A DNA stretch of 48,997 bases from Acidobacteriota bacterium. Its GTDB lineage: Bacteria; Acidobacteriota; UBA6911. The notes under the pieces were generated by a model. It saw only the letters and a program-made list of their open reading frames with translations. It made no database searches and had not been told where the DNA came from. The DNA is taken from NCBI GenBank assembly GCA_031271905.1, contig JAISUT010000058.1:1-48997 (forward strand), written 5' to 3'. How positions within the stretch are numbered: position 1 is the first letter of the stretch; every line of letters begins with the position of its first letter. The position numbers and the translations under genes are program-made. Shown here one piece after another: positions 1-8,748 of this stretch.

Positions 1-2
1 AT

Positions 3-86
3 GCCGAAGGCGACAGCCTTGAAAAGATCAATCGCGTCACCAAGATCCCCATTGAGACGTTGAAAGAGAAGCTGTCCGTGCATTAA
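3..86 (+). CDS. 3' end of a gene, LysM-like C-terminus (partial)
   Basis: The window opens inside a reading frame that runs to TAA at 84-86. The last 27 residues contain GDSLEKINRVTKIPIETLKE, which resembles the second half of a LysM peptidoglycan-binding motif (GDSL.kIa...v....L). That suggests the C-terminus of an envelope or cell-wall-associated protein. The call rests on one short motif, and everything upstream lies outside the window. The next 150 bases hold no gene I can support. Confidence 0.5.
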   Translation, partial: AEGDSLEKINRVTKIPIETLKEKLSVH

Positions 87-238
87 CGGCTGCCGATTCG
101 CATGGGGCGTTTCAAAAACAACAGATCGGAGGCGCATATAGAGTCTTTCCACAAACCATCAAATTGTCAGTCGCCAGCCGTCAAACCGCCGTTTTGCGCC
201 CGTCTTGTGTCCGTGCCTTTAGACGCATTCAGACGCCT

Positions 239-784
239 TTATCGGCTCGCGTCCCCTTCGTCCGTCTGCGGATGCGCCTCTGCTTCCGGCGGCGGAGCGG
301 TGTTCCTGTACACGCGGATCGTGTTGGCAGGAATTTGGCTTTGCCCCTTGACGTCAGGTCGGATGACGGATTCCTCGACGTTTATGCCGCGTTTTTTCAA
401 GTATTCGATAACATCCTCCGAGGCGTCTCCTTGCGCCGCATTGGTTTTGGGAGCAGCGTTCGAACGTGCCGCCGGTTGTTCCGCGCCGGTGGTGCCAACG
501 GACTGCCCGTAGGAGGCGGGCGCATCCTTCGCGGCGTCGCCCACGTCGGCGGGTTTGCCCCTGTTTGACAGCAGCAGGGCGACCACGAGCGTCGCGGCTA
601 TCCCCAGCGCGGCGAGCGCGCCATACTTCTTCAGGCGGGCCGTCCTCTGCGCCCGCAGACGCCGTCGCTCCTTTTGACGGAGCGCCGCCGCCTTCCCCGT
701 TCCTTTGGGCGAATCGTCGAGACCGTCCCTGCCGACCTTGGCGGCGTTGCCGATCGTCTTCTTGAAACTGGATTTTTTCTTCAT
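239..784 (-). CDS. Single-pass membrane protein of unknown function
   Basis: A 181-residue protein that I do not recognise. The frame is open further upstream, but the ATG at 784 is preceded by a G-rich ribosome-binding site and begins a lysine-rich N-terminus (MKKKSSFKK). Residues 1-52 are very basic and probably cytoplasmic. One transmembrane helix spans about residues 54-73 (GALAALGIAATLVVALLLS). A low-complexity Ala/Pro/Gln linker follows, then a charged C-terminal segment (EYLKKRGINVEESVIRP) that may be a small folded module. The predicted topology is N-in with a periplasmic C-terminus. It lies downstream of, and on the same strand as, the large secreted protein, from which a strong hairpin at 960-1005 separates it. 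The function is unknown. Confidence 0.65.
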   Translation of the reverse strand: MKKKSSFKKTIGNAAKVGRDGLDDSPKGTGKAAALRQKERRRLRAQRTARLKKYGALAALGIAATLVVALLLSNRGKPADVGDAAKDAPASYGQSVGTTGAEQPAARSNAAPKTNAAQGDASEDVIEYLKKRGINVEESVIRPDVKGQSQIPANTIRVYRNTAPPPEAEAHPQTDEGDASR

Positions 785-959
785 GCGAGTGCCCCCCCTG
801 TTGTTCGGTTCGTTTGGTTCGGGATGTCTGCGGGTTTCGGCTCTCCCCGCGTCAAGAAAAGAAGGAGCGGTTCCGATGCGGTTCCGAGGCCGCCCCTTGG
901 TGGGCTTTGGCGCTCCGGCGCCGCCGAACGCACAGCATGTCCGGCGGCGCCGATGCAGG

Positions 960-1005
960 ATCATCCGGCGGCGACAGGGGAGATTCCCCGCCACCGCCGG
1001 ATGAT
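960..1005 (-). terminator. Strong hairpin downstream of the FGE-domain protein
   Basis: A perfect 12-bp inverted repeat (960-971 with 994-1005, arm atcatccggcgg) encloses a second small stem (GGGGA/TCCCC). It begins 12 nt after the TAA of the gene ending at 1018. No T-run follows, so it is either a non-canonical terminator or an mRNA 3'-end stabiliser. Confidence 0.55.
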
Positions 1006-1017
1006 GGTTTGCGGTTG

Positions 1018-4000
1018 TTACTCGGATGCTTCGACTAACACCAGTCGAAGCCCGAAGATGTCTTTTATAGTGCTCCGTTCAGCTCTTGCATTAGTAGTAC
1101 CGCGATCACCGTATGCGGTGTCGGCAGTAATCTTGAAACTTCCACCGCGAACTAGTCCGTAGACGCCGTCATCCAGATTGAGCGGATCGACAGTTGGGGC
1201 GTCTGTGTCGGTGCTATAGCTGTTATAGGTTGAGCTATAGGCATCTGCGACCCATTCTGCCACGTTCCCGGACATGTCATACAGCAACAACTCATTGCGG
1301 GAGTCGATATAGTCGTCTACACCGACGCACCCTGCATAAGGGAGCTTGCTGTAAATGTTTTTGTCTTTGCCGACAGGATGCGGTTGCGCCACGATCGTGG
1401 TCGCAATGTCCAAATCCTTGGTTGCGTTGTCAGAGGACCACGACATGTATTTGTAAGTACCGTCGATATCGGGGACAGCCGTGATTTGGCAAGTCGTCTG
1501 GTCAATCGCGTATGCGCCAATCCATCGGATCACCCCGCAAGTGTACGGAATCAGCTTTCCGTCACTATCATACTGGCAACTCTTGCTTTTGACGCCACCG
1601 CGCGCCGCCCATTCCCATTGCGCTTCCGTAGGCAACGCCCACTTCATGCCGGGAACGGCATACGCTTCCGTCGCGTTCAGTTTGGCGATAAACTCATTGG
1701 CTTTTTGCCAAGAGATAGCCGACGCTGGCAACTGGTTTTGATCCCAACCGGAAGGAATCTTGGACGAGTTGAAACCGGTAGCAGTCCAAGTAGCAGTCCA
1801 AGGTGTGTCGTCTTCACCCATGACGGCCTTCCATTGGGCTTGCGTCACTTCGGTCTGTCCGATGTAAAAGTCCTTGGTCAGCTTTACAGGGTGCCTTGGT
1901 CGAGAACTTGCACTACACGCAGAGGTAGTCAGATTGAGATTTGTCGTCACGCCATTGGCATTAACATAGGTGCCGTTGGCACCATTGGCGCTGCCGCCAG
2001 TATTGCATCCCATCATGAACTCCCCATGTTCCACATAGTGCATGGTGATTCCCGATACGGTCATCGTTTCGGGCGGCTCCGTCACTTCAACAGTCGCCTC
2101 ATCGGAAACCTCCGTCCCGTTGGCATCCTTGAAGGACACCTTCACGGTGCAACTTCCAACCGTCGCGGGGGCGGTGTAGGTCGCGTTGTAGGTTCCGCTG
2201 CTGGCCGTGCTGGCAAGATCGGTTCCGGGGTTGTAGCCGTCATCGACCACGTTGCCGCAATCCGCTTCCTCCACCGTCCACGTCGGACCTTCTGTGATCG
2301 ACTGGCCTTGGGGCAGGGTCACGCTCGCCTTGAACGGAAGCGTCTTCCCTTTCACCACGGTTGCCGTGTCTCCCGACGCGATGGTGATCAGCGCGTCGTC
2401 GAGCGTCACCGTCAAAGTCGCGGTGTCAGTCCGGGATTCCTCGTTCGAGGTCACCGTGATCGTGTAAGTCCCCGTTGCGGTCGGTGTGCAGACCACCCTG
2501 GAACCGTCTATGTCGCATCCGGCTTCGGAGGGAGCCGATAAGGAGAAACCAGTGTCCGTGGCGTAGTTGCTCACCGTCACGTCGAAAATCGCCGAAGTCC
2601 CGCCGAGGGCCATGCCCTGCGACTTCGACGTGAATCCGATCACGACGGCATCCTTCACATACAAAGTCGTCGTCGCGGTCTTCGTCGGGTCTTCGGTCGA
2701 TGTCACCTTGATGGCGTAGCCGGACAGGTTCGCCACCGTGGGCGAGCAGGAAAATTCAGTGCCGCCCACGCCGCTTCCGGGGCATCCAGCACCAGCATCG
2801 ACGGTGATGCCGAAGCCGGTGTTCGCGGCGTTAGACACCGCCACCGTGAACTTCGCCTCGGTCTCGTTTGCAATGGCGGTCGCCGTCGGCGATGATGCAA
2901 AGGCGATGGAGACGGGTGCTTTTACGTTCAGCGTAGCCTCGGCCTCCTTCGTCGGATCGGCGTCCGATGTCACCGTGACGGTGTAGGTTCCCGCCGCCAA
3001 CGGAGAGCAGACCAACGTCGAACCGCTCTTGGAGCATCCGGCTCCGGAGGGAACCGAGAAGGAGAAGCCCGTGTCAGTGGCGTTGCCCACCGTAACCGTG
3101 AAGGTCGCGGAGGTTTCCCCCACCACCGCGCTCGCCGTCTTCGGCGCGATGTCTATGGAGACAGGATAGGAGGCTGTCAGCGTCGCGGAGTTTTTCTTCG
3201 ACGTGTCGGCTTTCGCCGTCACCTCTATGGTGTGGGAACCCGACGCGGTCGGGACGCAGACCAGCGGGGTGCCGCTCGTGCCGCTTGCGGGGCATCCGGC
3301 TCCAGCAGGAGCGGAGACTGTGAAGCCTTTGTCGGCGGCGTTTGCCACCGTCACGTTGAAAGAAGCATCCTCTCCGACAGCCACGCTCGTCGTCCCCGAG
3401 ATGGTGATGGAGACGGGATCGTTTGCCGTCAGCGTCGCCTTGGCGGTCTTCCCAGTGTCGGCGACCGCCTTCACCGTGACCGTGTATTCGCCTGACGCGG
3501 TGGGGGTGCAGACCACTTTGGAGCCGTCTACGACGCATCCGGCCTTGGACGAGGCAGAGACTGTGAACGTCTTGTCGGCGGCGTGCTCCACCGTCACGTC
3601 GAAGGTCGCCGGTTCGTTCACCAGCACAGTCGCCGGATTCGGCGAAATGGCGATGGTGACGGTCTCGGTATCGTCAGGAGTTCCGTCGCTCGGCGAACCC
3701 TGTCCCATGGAAAACACAAGACGAAGACCTATGCGGTCGCTTATACCTTCACCGTCGATGAGGGTGCGCCCGATGGGAGTTCTACCGCTGTACACAGTCA
3801 TGTCTAGGCTACTTTGAGCCCAGCTTCCACCGCGATACAACCCGCGGTCGTATTCTCCTCCGTCAGAGGGGCCCGTGGGATCGACGGCTGGTTCGGTGGT
3901 GCTGTAGCGTTCATAGGTTTTTTCCCACCAGTCTTCAACCCATTCCCCTACATTCCCCGCCATGTCATATACGTCTAATTCGTTGGGCAACTTCAACCCT

Positions 4001-6243
4001 ACCTCGTGTGGTTGTTGCGCATAATAGGGAGCCGTCGGATCATATCCGCTGTTGTTGGCATCCCACCCCACATTTTTAGGACTATTTGTATCAGGGGTTA
4101 TCCCATCATCCTGATAAGCTCCACTGTAGCGAATCACTCCGCAACTGTATGGTGTTGTCACCCCATTGTCATCCTTGACGCAACTTTTGCTTTTGACGCC
4201 GCCGCGCGCGGCCCACTCCCATTCTGCTTCCCACGGCAGACGCCAAGTCCTTCCGTTTCCGGCATCCAGCTCGTTCAGTTTGTCGATAAACGCATGGACG
4301 GCAGTCCAACCGACGCCTGTCGCGGGCAAGCGGTTGCGGTCAACTCCTTCAGGAATAGGTTTCGTTATCTTCTCGTCCCACACCTGTGTCCAAGGCGTGT
4401 CGCTTGCTCCCATGATGGCCTGCCACTGGGCTCGTGTCACCTCGGTCTTGCCGATGTAGAAGTCCTTGGTCAGTTTTACGGGATGCTTCGGTTGGGAATA
4501 TGAAGAACACGAATTTCCTTCCGTCTCCTTGTCGCAACCCATCATGAATTCGCCGTGCTCGACATAGCGCATGGGGATGCCCTGAACGATTATCTCGTCC
4601 GCCGGTATTTCCACGGTGACCGCCGCCGTCGCGGTTATCGCCGTCCCTTCGATGTCGAGGATGGACGCCTGCACCGTGCAGCCCTTCTCTGCCGCGGGGG
4701 AGGTGTAGACAGCGGCGTAAAGCCCGGTCCCGGGGTCGTAGCCGTCATTGACAACGCTGCCGCAATCCGCTTCCACCACCGTCCAGACCGGCGTCTGCGT
4801 CGGCTGCCCGACGGGCGTCGTCACGTCTGCCGTGAACCGCACCGTCTGCGACGGCGCAACCGTCGCCTTCTTGGGGCTCAACGCGATGGTCGGCTCGGCG
4901 AGCGTCACCTCGAACTCCGCCTCGTCCGTCTGCGTCGCGTCCCCGGTCGCCGTCACCGTCACCGTGTAAACCCCAGGCTTGGTCGGCGCGCATTCCACCA
5001 CGTCTTCGCCCGCCTTCTTGGCGCATCCCGCGCCCGTCGCGGGGTCGGTCGCCACCGTGAAGTCCGTGTTCTGCGCCGTCACCTCGAACGCCGTCTTCTC
5101 CCCCACCGTCCCGCTGGCGTAGCCGGGCGTGATGGCGACGGAGACGTTGAGCACGGCGGGCGTCGTCACGCACATCTCGTTGCTCGCCCCCGACCTGTTC
5201 TTGGCATTGTCGAACGCCGCGACGGTGTAGCAGTACGTCGTGCTCGCCTCCAGCTTGATGTCGGAATAGTAGAGCGTCGTCACCGTCCGCAGCAACGCGC
5301 CGTCGCGGAGGACCTCGTAGCCCGCCACGCCCGACTCCTCGTCTTCCGCCCTCGCCCACGCGAGATAGACATAGTCGGCGGAAGCCGTCGCCGTCAGCAG
5401 CTCCGGCACCGTCGGCGCCGTCGTGTCGGGCGGCGCGACGTAGGGCGGCTCGATGCCGGGCTCGCCAGTCTCCACGTAGCCCACTATCGCGTCGATGATC
5501 GCGGGACCCGTCAGGTCGCCGCGCAGGTAGGCGTTCGGGAAGTCGTGGCATTCGTCGCCCGGCTCCGCGTCCTCCGGGCACGACGCGGGGGCGCTCTCCG
5601 TGAAGTTCGGCGGGCGGCTCCCCGCCACCGCCGTGCTCCGGTCGCCGTAGAGGGTGATGTAGTCGCTGGCGGGACGGCCGCCGACGTGGTCGTCGGGCGT
5701 CCCCACCGCCAAGATGTGCAGGTTCCCTATGTTGGGGTTCTGCAACTCATCCTGCACGATGCGGTACGCCTCGTTGGCTATGTAGTTGCCGTTCGAGTGC
5801 GCCACCACCACCACGCGCTTCCCCTCGGACAGCCACTTGTCGTACCACTCGTTCGCATGCGTGGCGATGTTCGCCCGCAGGTCCTTGTCGTAGCGGGTGA
5901 AGTCGGCGGCGGTCAACGCCGGATCCCCCTCGCTCCACTTGTAGAGCACCGCCCCGGAGGTCGATGCCGCCGCCACGCAGAACTCCATCGCGTCGACGGC
6001 TTCCGGCGCGCCCAGCGCCTTGTACTTCTCAGCCACCTTGTCCTTCAACATCATCGTGTAGACCAATGCCTCGCGAGGCGTGGTCTCCACGCCGTTGCCG
6101 AACAGCACCACGGTCTTGACCCCTTCGCGCAGCTCGGGCTTGCACAGGTAGTCCCACCCGCCGTCCGCGTCCCCTGCCGCGCAGAGGGACGGGAGCCACA
6201 AGGCCGCCATCAACACCAGCAGTTTCACCAGTCTGTATCTCAT
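1018..6243 (-). CDS. Secreted multidomain protein: hydrolase-like, Fn3, Ig-like repeats and two FGE-sulfatase-like domains
   Basis: A 1741-residue exported protein. The ATG at 6243 was chosen because it starts a clear signal peptide (MRYRLVKLLVLMAALWLPS..CAA) with GGAG upstream; the open frame continues 126 codons further with no sensible N-terminus. Domains in order: an alpha/beta-hydrolase or lipase-like region, residues ~25-270, with the nucleophile-elbow-like motif AHSNG near residue 149; a fibronectin type III domain, ~271-360; two Ig-like stretches, ~361-553; an FGE-sulfatase (SUMF1-like) domain, ~554-843; about five near-identical Ig-like repeats with the signature GAGC...VC.PT..G.Y.V.V, ~854-1281; another Ig-like unit; and a second FGE-like domain, ~1396-1738, ending GLRLV. 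The lipoprotein gene 29 nt upstream probably shares its transcript. The FGE folds may be binding modules rather than enzymes. The FGE segments have lower GC than the repeats. Confidence 0.85.
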   Translation of the reverse strand: MRYRLVKLLVLMAALWLPSLCAAGDADGGWDYLCKPELREGVKTVVLFGNGVETTPREALVYTMMLKDKVAEKYKALGAPEAVDAMEFCVAAASTSGAVLYKWSEGDPALTAADFTRYDKDLRANIATHANEWYDKWLSEGKRVVVVAHSNGNYIANEAYRIVQDELQNPNIGNLHILAVGTPDDHVGGRPASDYITLYGDRSTAVAGSRPPNFTESAPASCPEDAEPGDECHDFPNAYLRGDLTGPAIIDAIVGYVETGEPGIEPPYVAPPDTTAPTVPELLTATASADYVYLAWARAEDEESGVAGYEVLRDGALLRTVTTLYYSDIKLEASTTYCYTVAAFDNAKNRSGASNEMCVTTPAVLNVSVAITPGYASGTVGEKTAFEVTAQNTDFTVATDPATGAGCAKKAGEDVVECAPTKPGVYTVTVTATGDATQTDEAEFEVTLAEPTIALSPKKATVAPSQTVRFTADVTTPVGQPTQTPVWTVVEADCGSVVNDGYDPGTGLYAAVYTSPAAEKGCTVQASILDIEGTAITATAAVTVEIPADEIIVQGIPMRYVEHGEFMMGCDKETEGNSCSSYSQPKHPVKLTKDFYIGKTEVTRAQWQAIMGASDTPWTQVWDEKITKPIPEGVDRNRLPATGVGWTAVHAFIDKLNELDAGNGRTWRLPWEAEWEWAARGGVKSKSCVKDDNGVTTPYSCGVIRYSGAYQDDGITPDTNSPKNVGWDANNSGYDPTAPYYAQQPHEVGLKLPNELDVYDMAGNVGEWVEDWWEKTYERYSTTEPAVDPTGPSDGGEYDRGLYRGGSWAQSSLDMTVYSGRTPIGRTLIDGEGISDRIGLRLVFSMGQGSPSDGTPDDTETVTIAISPNPATVLVNEPATFDVTVEHAADKTFTVSASSKAGCVVDGSKVVCTPTASGEYTVTVKAVADTGKTAKATLTANDPVSITISGTTSVAVGEDASFNVTVANAADKGFTVSAPAGAGCPASGTSGTPLVCVPTASGSHTIEVTAKADTSKKNSATLTASYPVSIDIAPKTASAVVGETSATFTVTVGNATDTGFSFSVPSGAGCSKSGSTLVCSPLAAGTYTVTVTSDADPTKEAEATLNVKAPVSIAFASSPTATAIANETEAKFTVAVSNAANTGFGITVDAGAGCPGSGVGGTEFSCSPTVANLSGYAIKVTSTEDPTKTATTTLYVKDAVVIGFTSKSQGMALGGTSAIFDVTVSNYATDTGFSLSAPSEAGCDIDGSRVVCTPTATGTYTITVTSNEESRTDTATLTVTLDDALITIASGDTATVVKGKTLPFKASVTLPQGQSITEGPTWTVEEADCGNVVDDGYNPGTDLASTASSGTYNATYTAPATVGSCTVKVSFKDANGTEVSDEATVEVTEPPETMTVSGITMHYVEHGEFMMGCNTGGSANGANGTYVNANGVTTNLNLTTSACSASSRPRHPVKLTKDFYIGQTEVTQAQWKAVMGEDDTPWTATWTATGFNSSKIPSGWDQNQLPASAISWQKANEFIAKLNATEAYAVPGMKWALPTEAQWEWAARGGVKSKSCQYDSDGKLIPYTCGVIRWIGAYAIDQTTCQITAVPDIDGTYKYMSWSSDNATKDLDIATTIVAQPHPVGKDKNIYSKLPYAGCVGVDDYIDSRNELLLYDMSGNVAEWVADAYSSTYNSYSTDTDAPTVDPLNLDDGVYGLVRGGSFKITADTAYGDRGTTNARAERSTIKDIFGLRLVLVEASE

Positions 6244-6272
6244 ATCATTTTCTCCATTCCTATCGCACGCCC

Positions 6273-7175
6273 CTATTGCACGTCGCATTTGTCTTTGTGC
6301 CCGTCGCCGGGCTGGCCGCCTGACTGGCGGATCATCTTGCCGCCGAAGAACCTGTCGAACTCGTCCGACTTCCACTGGCTGCTCTCGGAGTCGGCGATGA
6401 CCGCCGCCGCCAGCGCCGCGTTCTCCGCGTCCGCGCCGTCGCCGCCGAAGACGGCGTACAGGCACTCGGCGGCCCGCATCTGGGCGCTCGCTATCGCCTG
6501 GATCGCCGCGTCGGACTTGCCGGGGTCGTCCAGCGCCGCCTGCGCCGCCACCGCCATCTGCGTCAGCGCCGCGCGCTTGGCAAGGTCGGCGTCGGCAGGG
6601 TACGCCTTCTTCACATACCATTGCACGTCGTCGCGCACCCCGTCGTCGTCCGAATCCGCCGCCTTGGGCTTCTCGCTGGACTCCGTGACGCCCGACGGCT
6701 TGTCCACCACCGCCACCGTCTGCGACGCCAGCTTCTTCGTGCCGGAGGTGACTTGGTACTGCACCTTCTCGTAAGGGGCGACGATGGTCGTCGTCAGGGT
6801 GTAGAGCCCCGTCGCCGCGTCGTATTCCATCAGCCCCAGGTCGATGGACGTGCCGTCGGCGGCGACCTGCACCAGATGCAGCTCCACGCCGTCGCCCGCC
6901 TCCCCTTCGGGGAGCGTCGCGGTCGCCGTCACCGCCGCCGTCTGCCCGTAGGGGACGACCGTGGGCGTGACCGCCACCGTCGCCGCCGAGGCGGTCGCGC
7001 CGCCGCCATTGCCGGTGTTGTTGTCATTGTTGTTGTCGCCGCCGCCGCCGTTGTTGTCGGCGGGGCTGACCTGCGCGCCTTTGTCGTCGCTCGACGAGCC
7101 GCCGCCGCATCCGGCGGCGAGCAGCAACGCCAGCGCCGCCAAGGCGAGCCCCGTCTTCCTCAAAAACCTTTCCAT
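6273..7175 (-). CDS. Lipoprotein with Ca-binding-like loop
   Basis: A 300-residue lipoprotein. The ATG at 7175 has a near-perfect Shine-Dalgarno sequence (AGGAGG, 6 nt upstream). The signal peptide MERFLRKTGLALAALALLLA ends in the lipobox LAAGC, predicting lipidation at that Cys. A Gly/Asn-rich low-complexity tether follows, then an Ig-like beta domain (about residues 60-160, with YGQTAAVTATATLPEG). The C-terminal part begins with DSDDDGVRDDVQWYV, an EF-hand or thrombospondin-3-like acidic loop, and continues as an Ala-rich helical region. It lies 29 nt upstream of the 1741-residue secreted protein on the same strand, so the two probably form an operon and may form a surface complex. The biochemical role is unknown. 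Confidence 0.75.
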   Translation of the reverse strand: MERFLRKTGLALAALALLLAAGCGGGSSSDDKGAQVSPADNNGGGGDNNNDNNTGNGGGATASAATVAVTPTVVPYGQTAAVTATATLPEGEAGDGVELHLVQVAADGTSIDLGLMEYDAATGLYTLTTTIVAPYEKVQYQVTSGTKKLASQTVAVVDKPSGVTESSEKPKAADSDDDGVRDDVQWYVKKAYPADADLAKRAALTQMAVAAQAALDDPGKSDAAIQAIASAQMRAAECLYAVFGGDGADAENAALAAAVIADSESSQWKSDEFDRFFGGKMIRQSGGQPGDGHKDKCDVQ

Positions 7176-7307
7176 GGCATCCCTCCTAAAGTTTTCCATC
7201 CCGCGTCCGATAAGGATGCGGGGGGATGGCGCGAACCGCCACCTCCGTCCGCGTCTCCCGCAACCAAGCGGGAGAAGGTTCCAGCATCGGCACCCGAAGG
7301 AACGAAG

Positions 7308-7350
7308 GCGGCGGCAAGCCGCCGCGCTCCAAGGCGGGGCTTCGCCCCGC
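7308..7350. repeat. Double palindrome of a dispersed intergenic repeat
   Basis: Two hairpins lie in tandem: gcggcggc-aa-gccgccgc (7308-7325) and gcggggc-ttc-gccccgc (7334-7350). The second is identical to the hairpin at 27565-27581. The segment caagccgccgcgctcc between them also occurs near 15074. The rest of the 340-nt gap 7176-7515 holds only the hairpin at 7461-7498 and no gene. Confidence 0.7.
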
Positions 7351-7460
7351 GCCCCGCACAAATCGCTTGATAATTGCCGTCGTGTTCAACTAATCTATTA
7401 GCCCTTGCCCCCGCGTCGGGCTTGTCCATACCGTGGGAAGACCGGCGCGGAGGTTCGGTT

Positions 7461-7498
7461 GCGGGGGAGCCGATCCATGACGGAAACGGCTCCCCCGC
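7461..7498 (-). terminator. Hairpin downstream of the ModA-like gene
   Basis: A perfect 12-bp stem (gcgggggagccg at 7461-7472 with its complement at 7487-7498) and a 14-nt loop lie 17 nt beyond the stop codon at 7516. There is no T-tract, so this is a probable but non-canonical terminator. Confidence 0.5.
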
Positions 7499-7515
7499 GA
7501 GATGGACATGGACTG

Positions 7516-8457
7516 CTACTGGTAGCAGTTATCGGCCAAGAACGTACCCCAACTGCCATTGTTGATTTTCTTCTGGATGAAGACATTCAAACTTGCTGAA
7601 GTCGCGTTCGAAGTGGGCGTGAGGGCAGCGGTCTGCTCCCGCAAGTAGTCTTCACCCGTGAATGCAACGTATACATAATCAGGGGTGTTCGGAGAGGGAA
7701 TGTTCGGTGCAATCCCTGCGCAAATCTGGGCTTTGCTGATAAAGCCCGCCTTGGCCGTGGTAGTTCCACCAGCCACGATATTGAACGTCTGGGCTATATT
7801 GTCAGACAATGGGGCATATATCCAATCGGGGGTGGGGCTCGCCTGAACATTAAAATTCACTGCGTTCCCCATAGCGGTCAATATATCTTCTGCCGCTTCC
7901 CCGTAAGGAGCTAGAGTGGGAAAGGCGACCGCTACATCACGCGAAGCACTAATTTTCAAGCTGGCGGCGATGTCATAGCCGCTAAGAACGCTGCTTTCGA
8001 TTGTTGCGGCAGTATCAGTAGGAGTCGCCCATCCAGAGATTAATCCACCGACGTTCGCTATCCCTCCTGCCGCAGCGTTATAGGGAGCAAAAAGCACAGG
8101 TATCCCATGTGCATAATCGAACCAGCCATCAAATGTTGTTGCAGAATCATCAGCGGCGAAAAACATATTGTAGTTTCCAATATTCGCCAAAAGCGTTGCT
8201 GTCGCATTGTGGCAGACGGTGATCGCTGTGTCGTCAACCGTGGACAGGTAGTCGCTTACGAACTTCAACGCCGGATAGTAGAAGTTCGAAGCGACACCGA
8301 TAGTGGCGGTGTTCGTGGCAGGTGGATTGGTGACATCTGCCGAAAGTAGCGTACTGCAAACATCCGGTGTCGCCACAACTTGCGCGAACCCGGACACCGT
8401 GGCGAGCGCCACGGCGAGAACGACCAGACCCGCGAACATCGTAAGTTTTTTCAACAT
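7516..8457 (-). CDS. Periplasmic ModA-like substrate-binding protein
   Basis: A 313-residue exported protein. The ATG at 8457 is preferred over an in-frame ATG 15 nt upstream because GGGGAG sits 7 nt before it and the signal peptide (MLKKLTMFAGLVVLAVALA...SGFA) starts there. The mature N-terminus (IGVASNFYYPALKFVSDYL, then YNMFFAADDS and APYGEAAEDILTAMG) follows the layout of molybdate-type substrate-binding proteins: an A.s-type strand, an anion-site segment, a D-rich 'ADP'-like turn and the P.G..A...L.. helix. No ABC permease or ATPase gene is adjacent, so it may be an orphan sensor or binding protein. Four cysteines outside the signal peptide (PDVCS, VCHNA, QICAG, DNCYQ) could form disulfides and are unusual for ModA. 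Local GC is lower than in the flanking adhesin. Confidence 0.55.
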   Translation of the reverse strand: MLKKLTMFAGLVVLAVALATVSGFAQVVATPDVCSTLLSADVTNPPATNTATIGVASNFYYPALKFVSDYLSTVDDTAITVCHNATATLLANIGNYNMFFAADDSATTFDGWFDYAHGIPVLFAPYNAAAGGIANVGGLISGWATPTDTAATIESSVLSGYDIAASLKISASRDVAVAFPTLAPYGEAAEDILTAMGNAVNFNVQASPTPDWIYAPLSDNIAQTFNIVAGGTTTAKAGFISKAQICAGIAPNIPSPNTPDYVYVAFTGEDYLREQTAALTPTSNATSASLNVFIQKKINNGSWGTFLADNCYQ

Positions 8458-8748
8458 ACTCTTGCTCCCCATTCATTTGCTTCTTTTCACATTTTGGCGA
8501 TCCCGGCGCTTCCGGCCCCCTTGGACCGTCGGCGTCGGAACCACCGACTGTTGGTTGTCGATGTTCGAGCCGCGTCATAAGCGACGCGACCCTCCGCGCG
8601 ATCCAACCACGTCGCGCAAACCCGTGAAAATCCTTTTGCCCCCGACCGCGAAACGGTTGCGCCTTGGCAGCCATGCCGCTCCCGGCGATGCCGCCCATCA
8701 GGCGTGCGCGCCCCCATGCGCCCCTGTGACCGCGCGCATCGCCGGGCG

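Noticed and set aside
4555-6774. A 739-codon plus-strand open frame opposite the FGE-domain protein and lipoprotein
   Set aside because: It is an Arg-rich antisense shadow. The minus strand carries a signal peptide, lipobox and recognisable domains.
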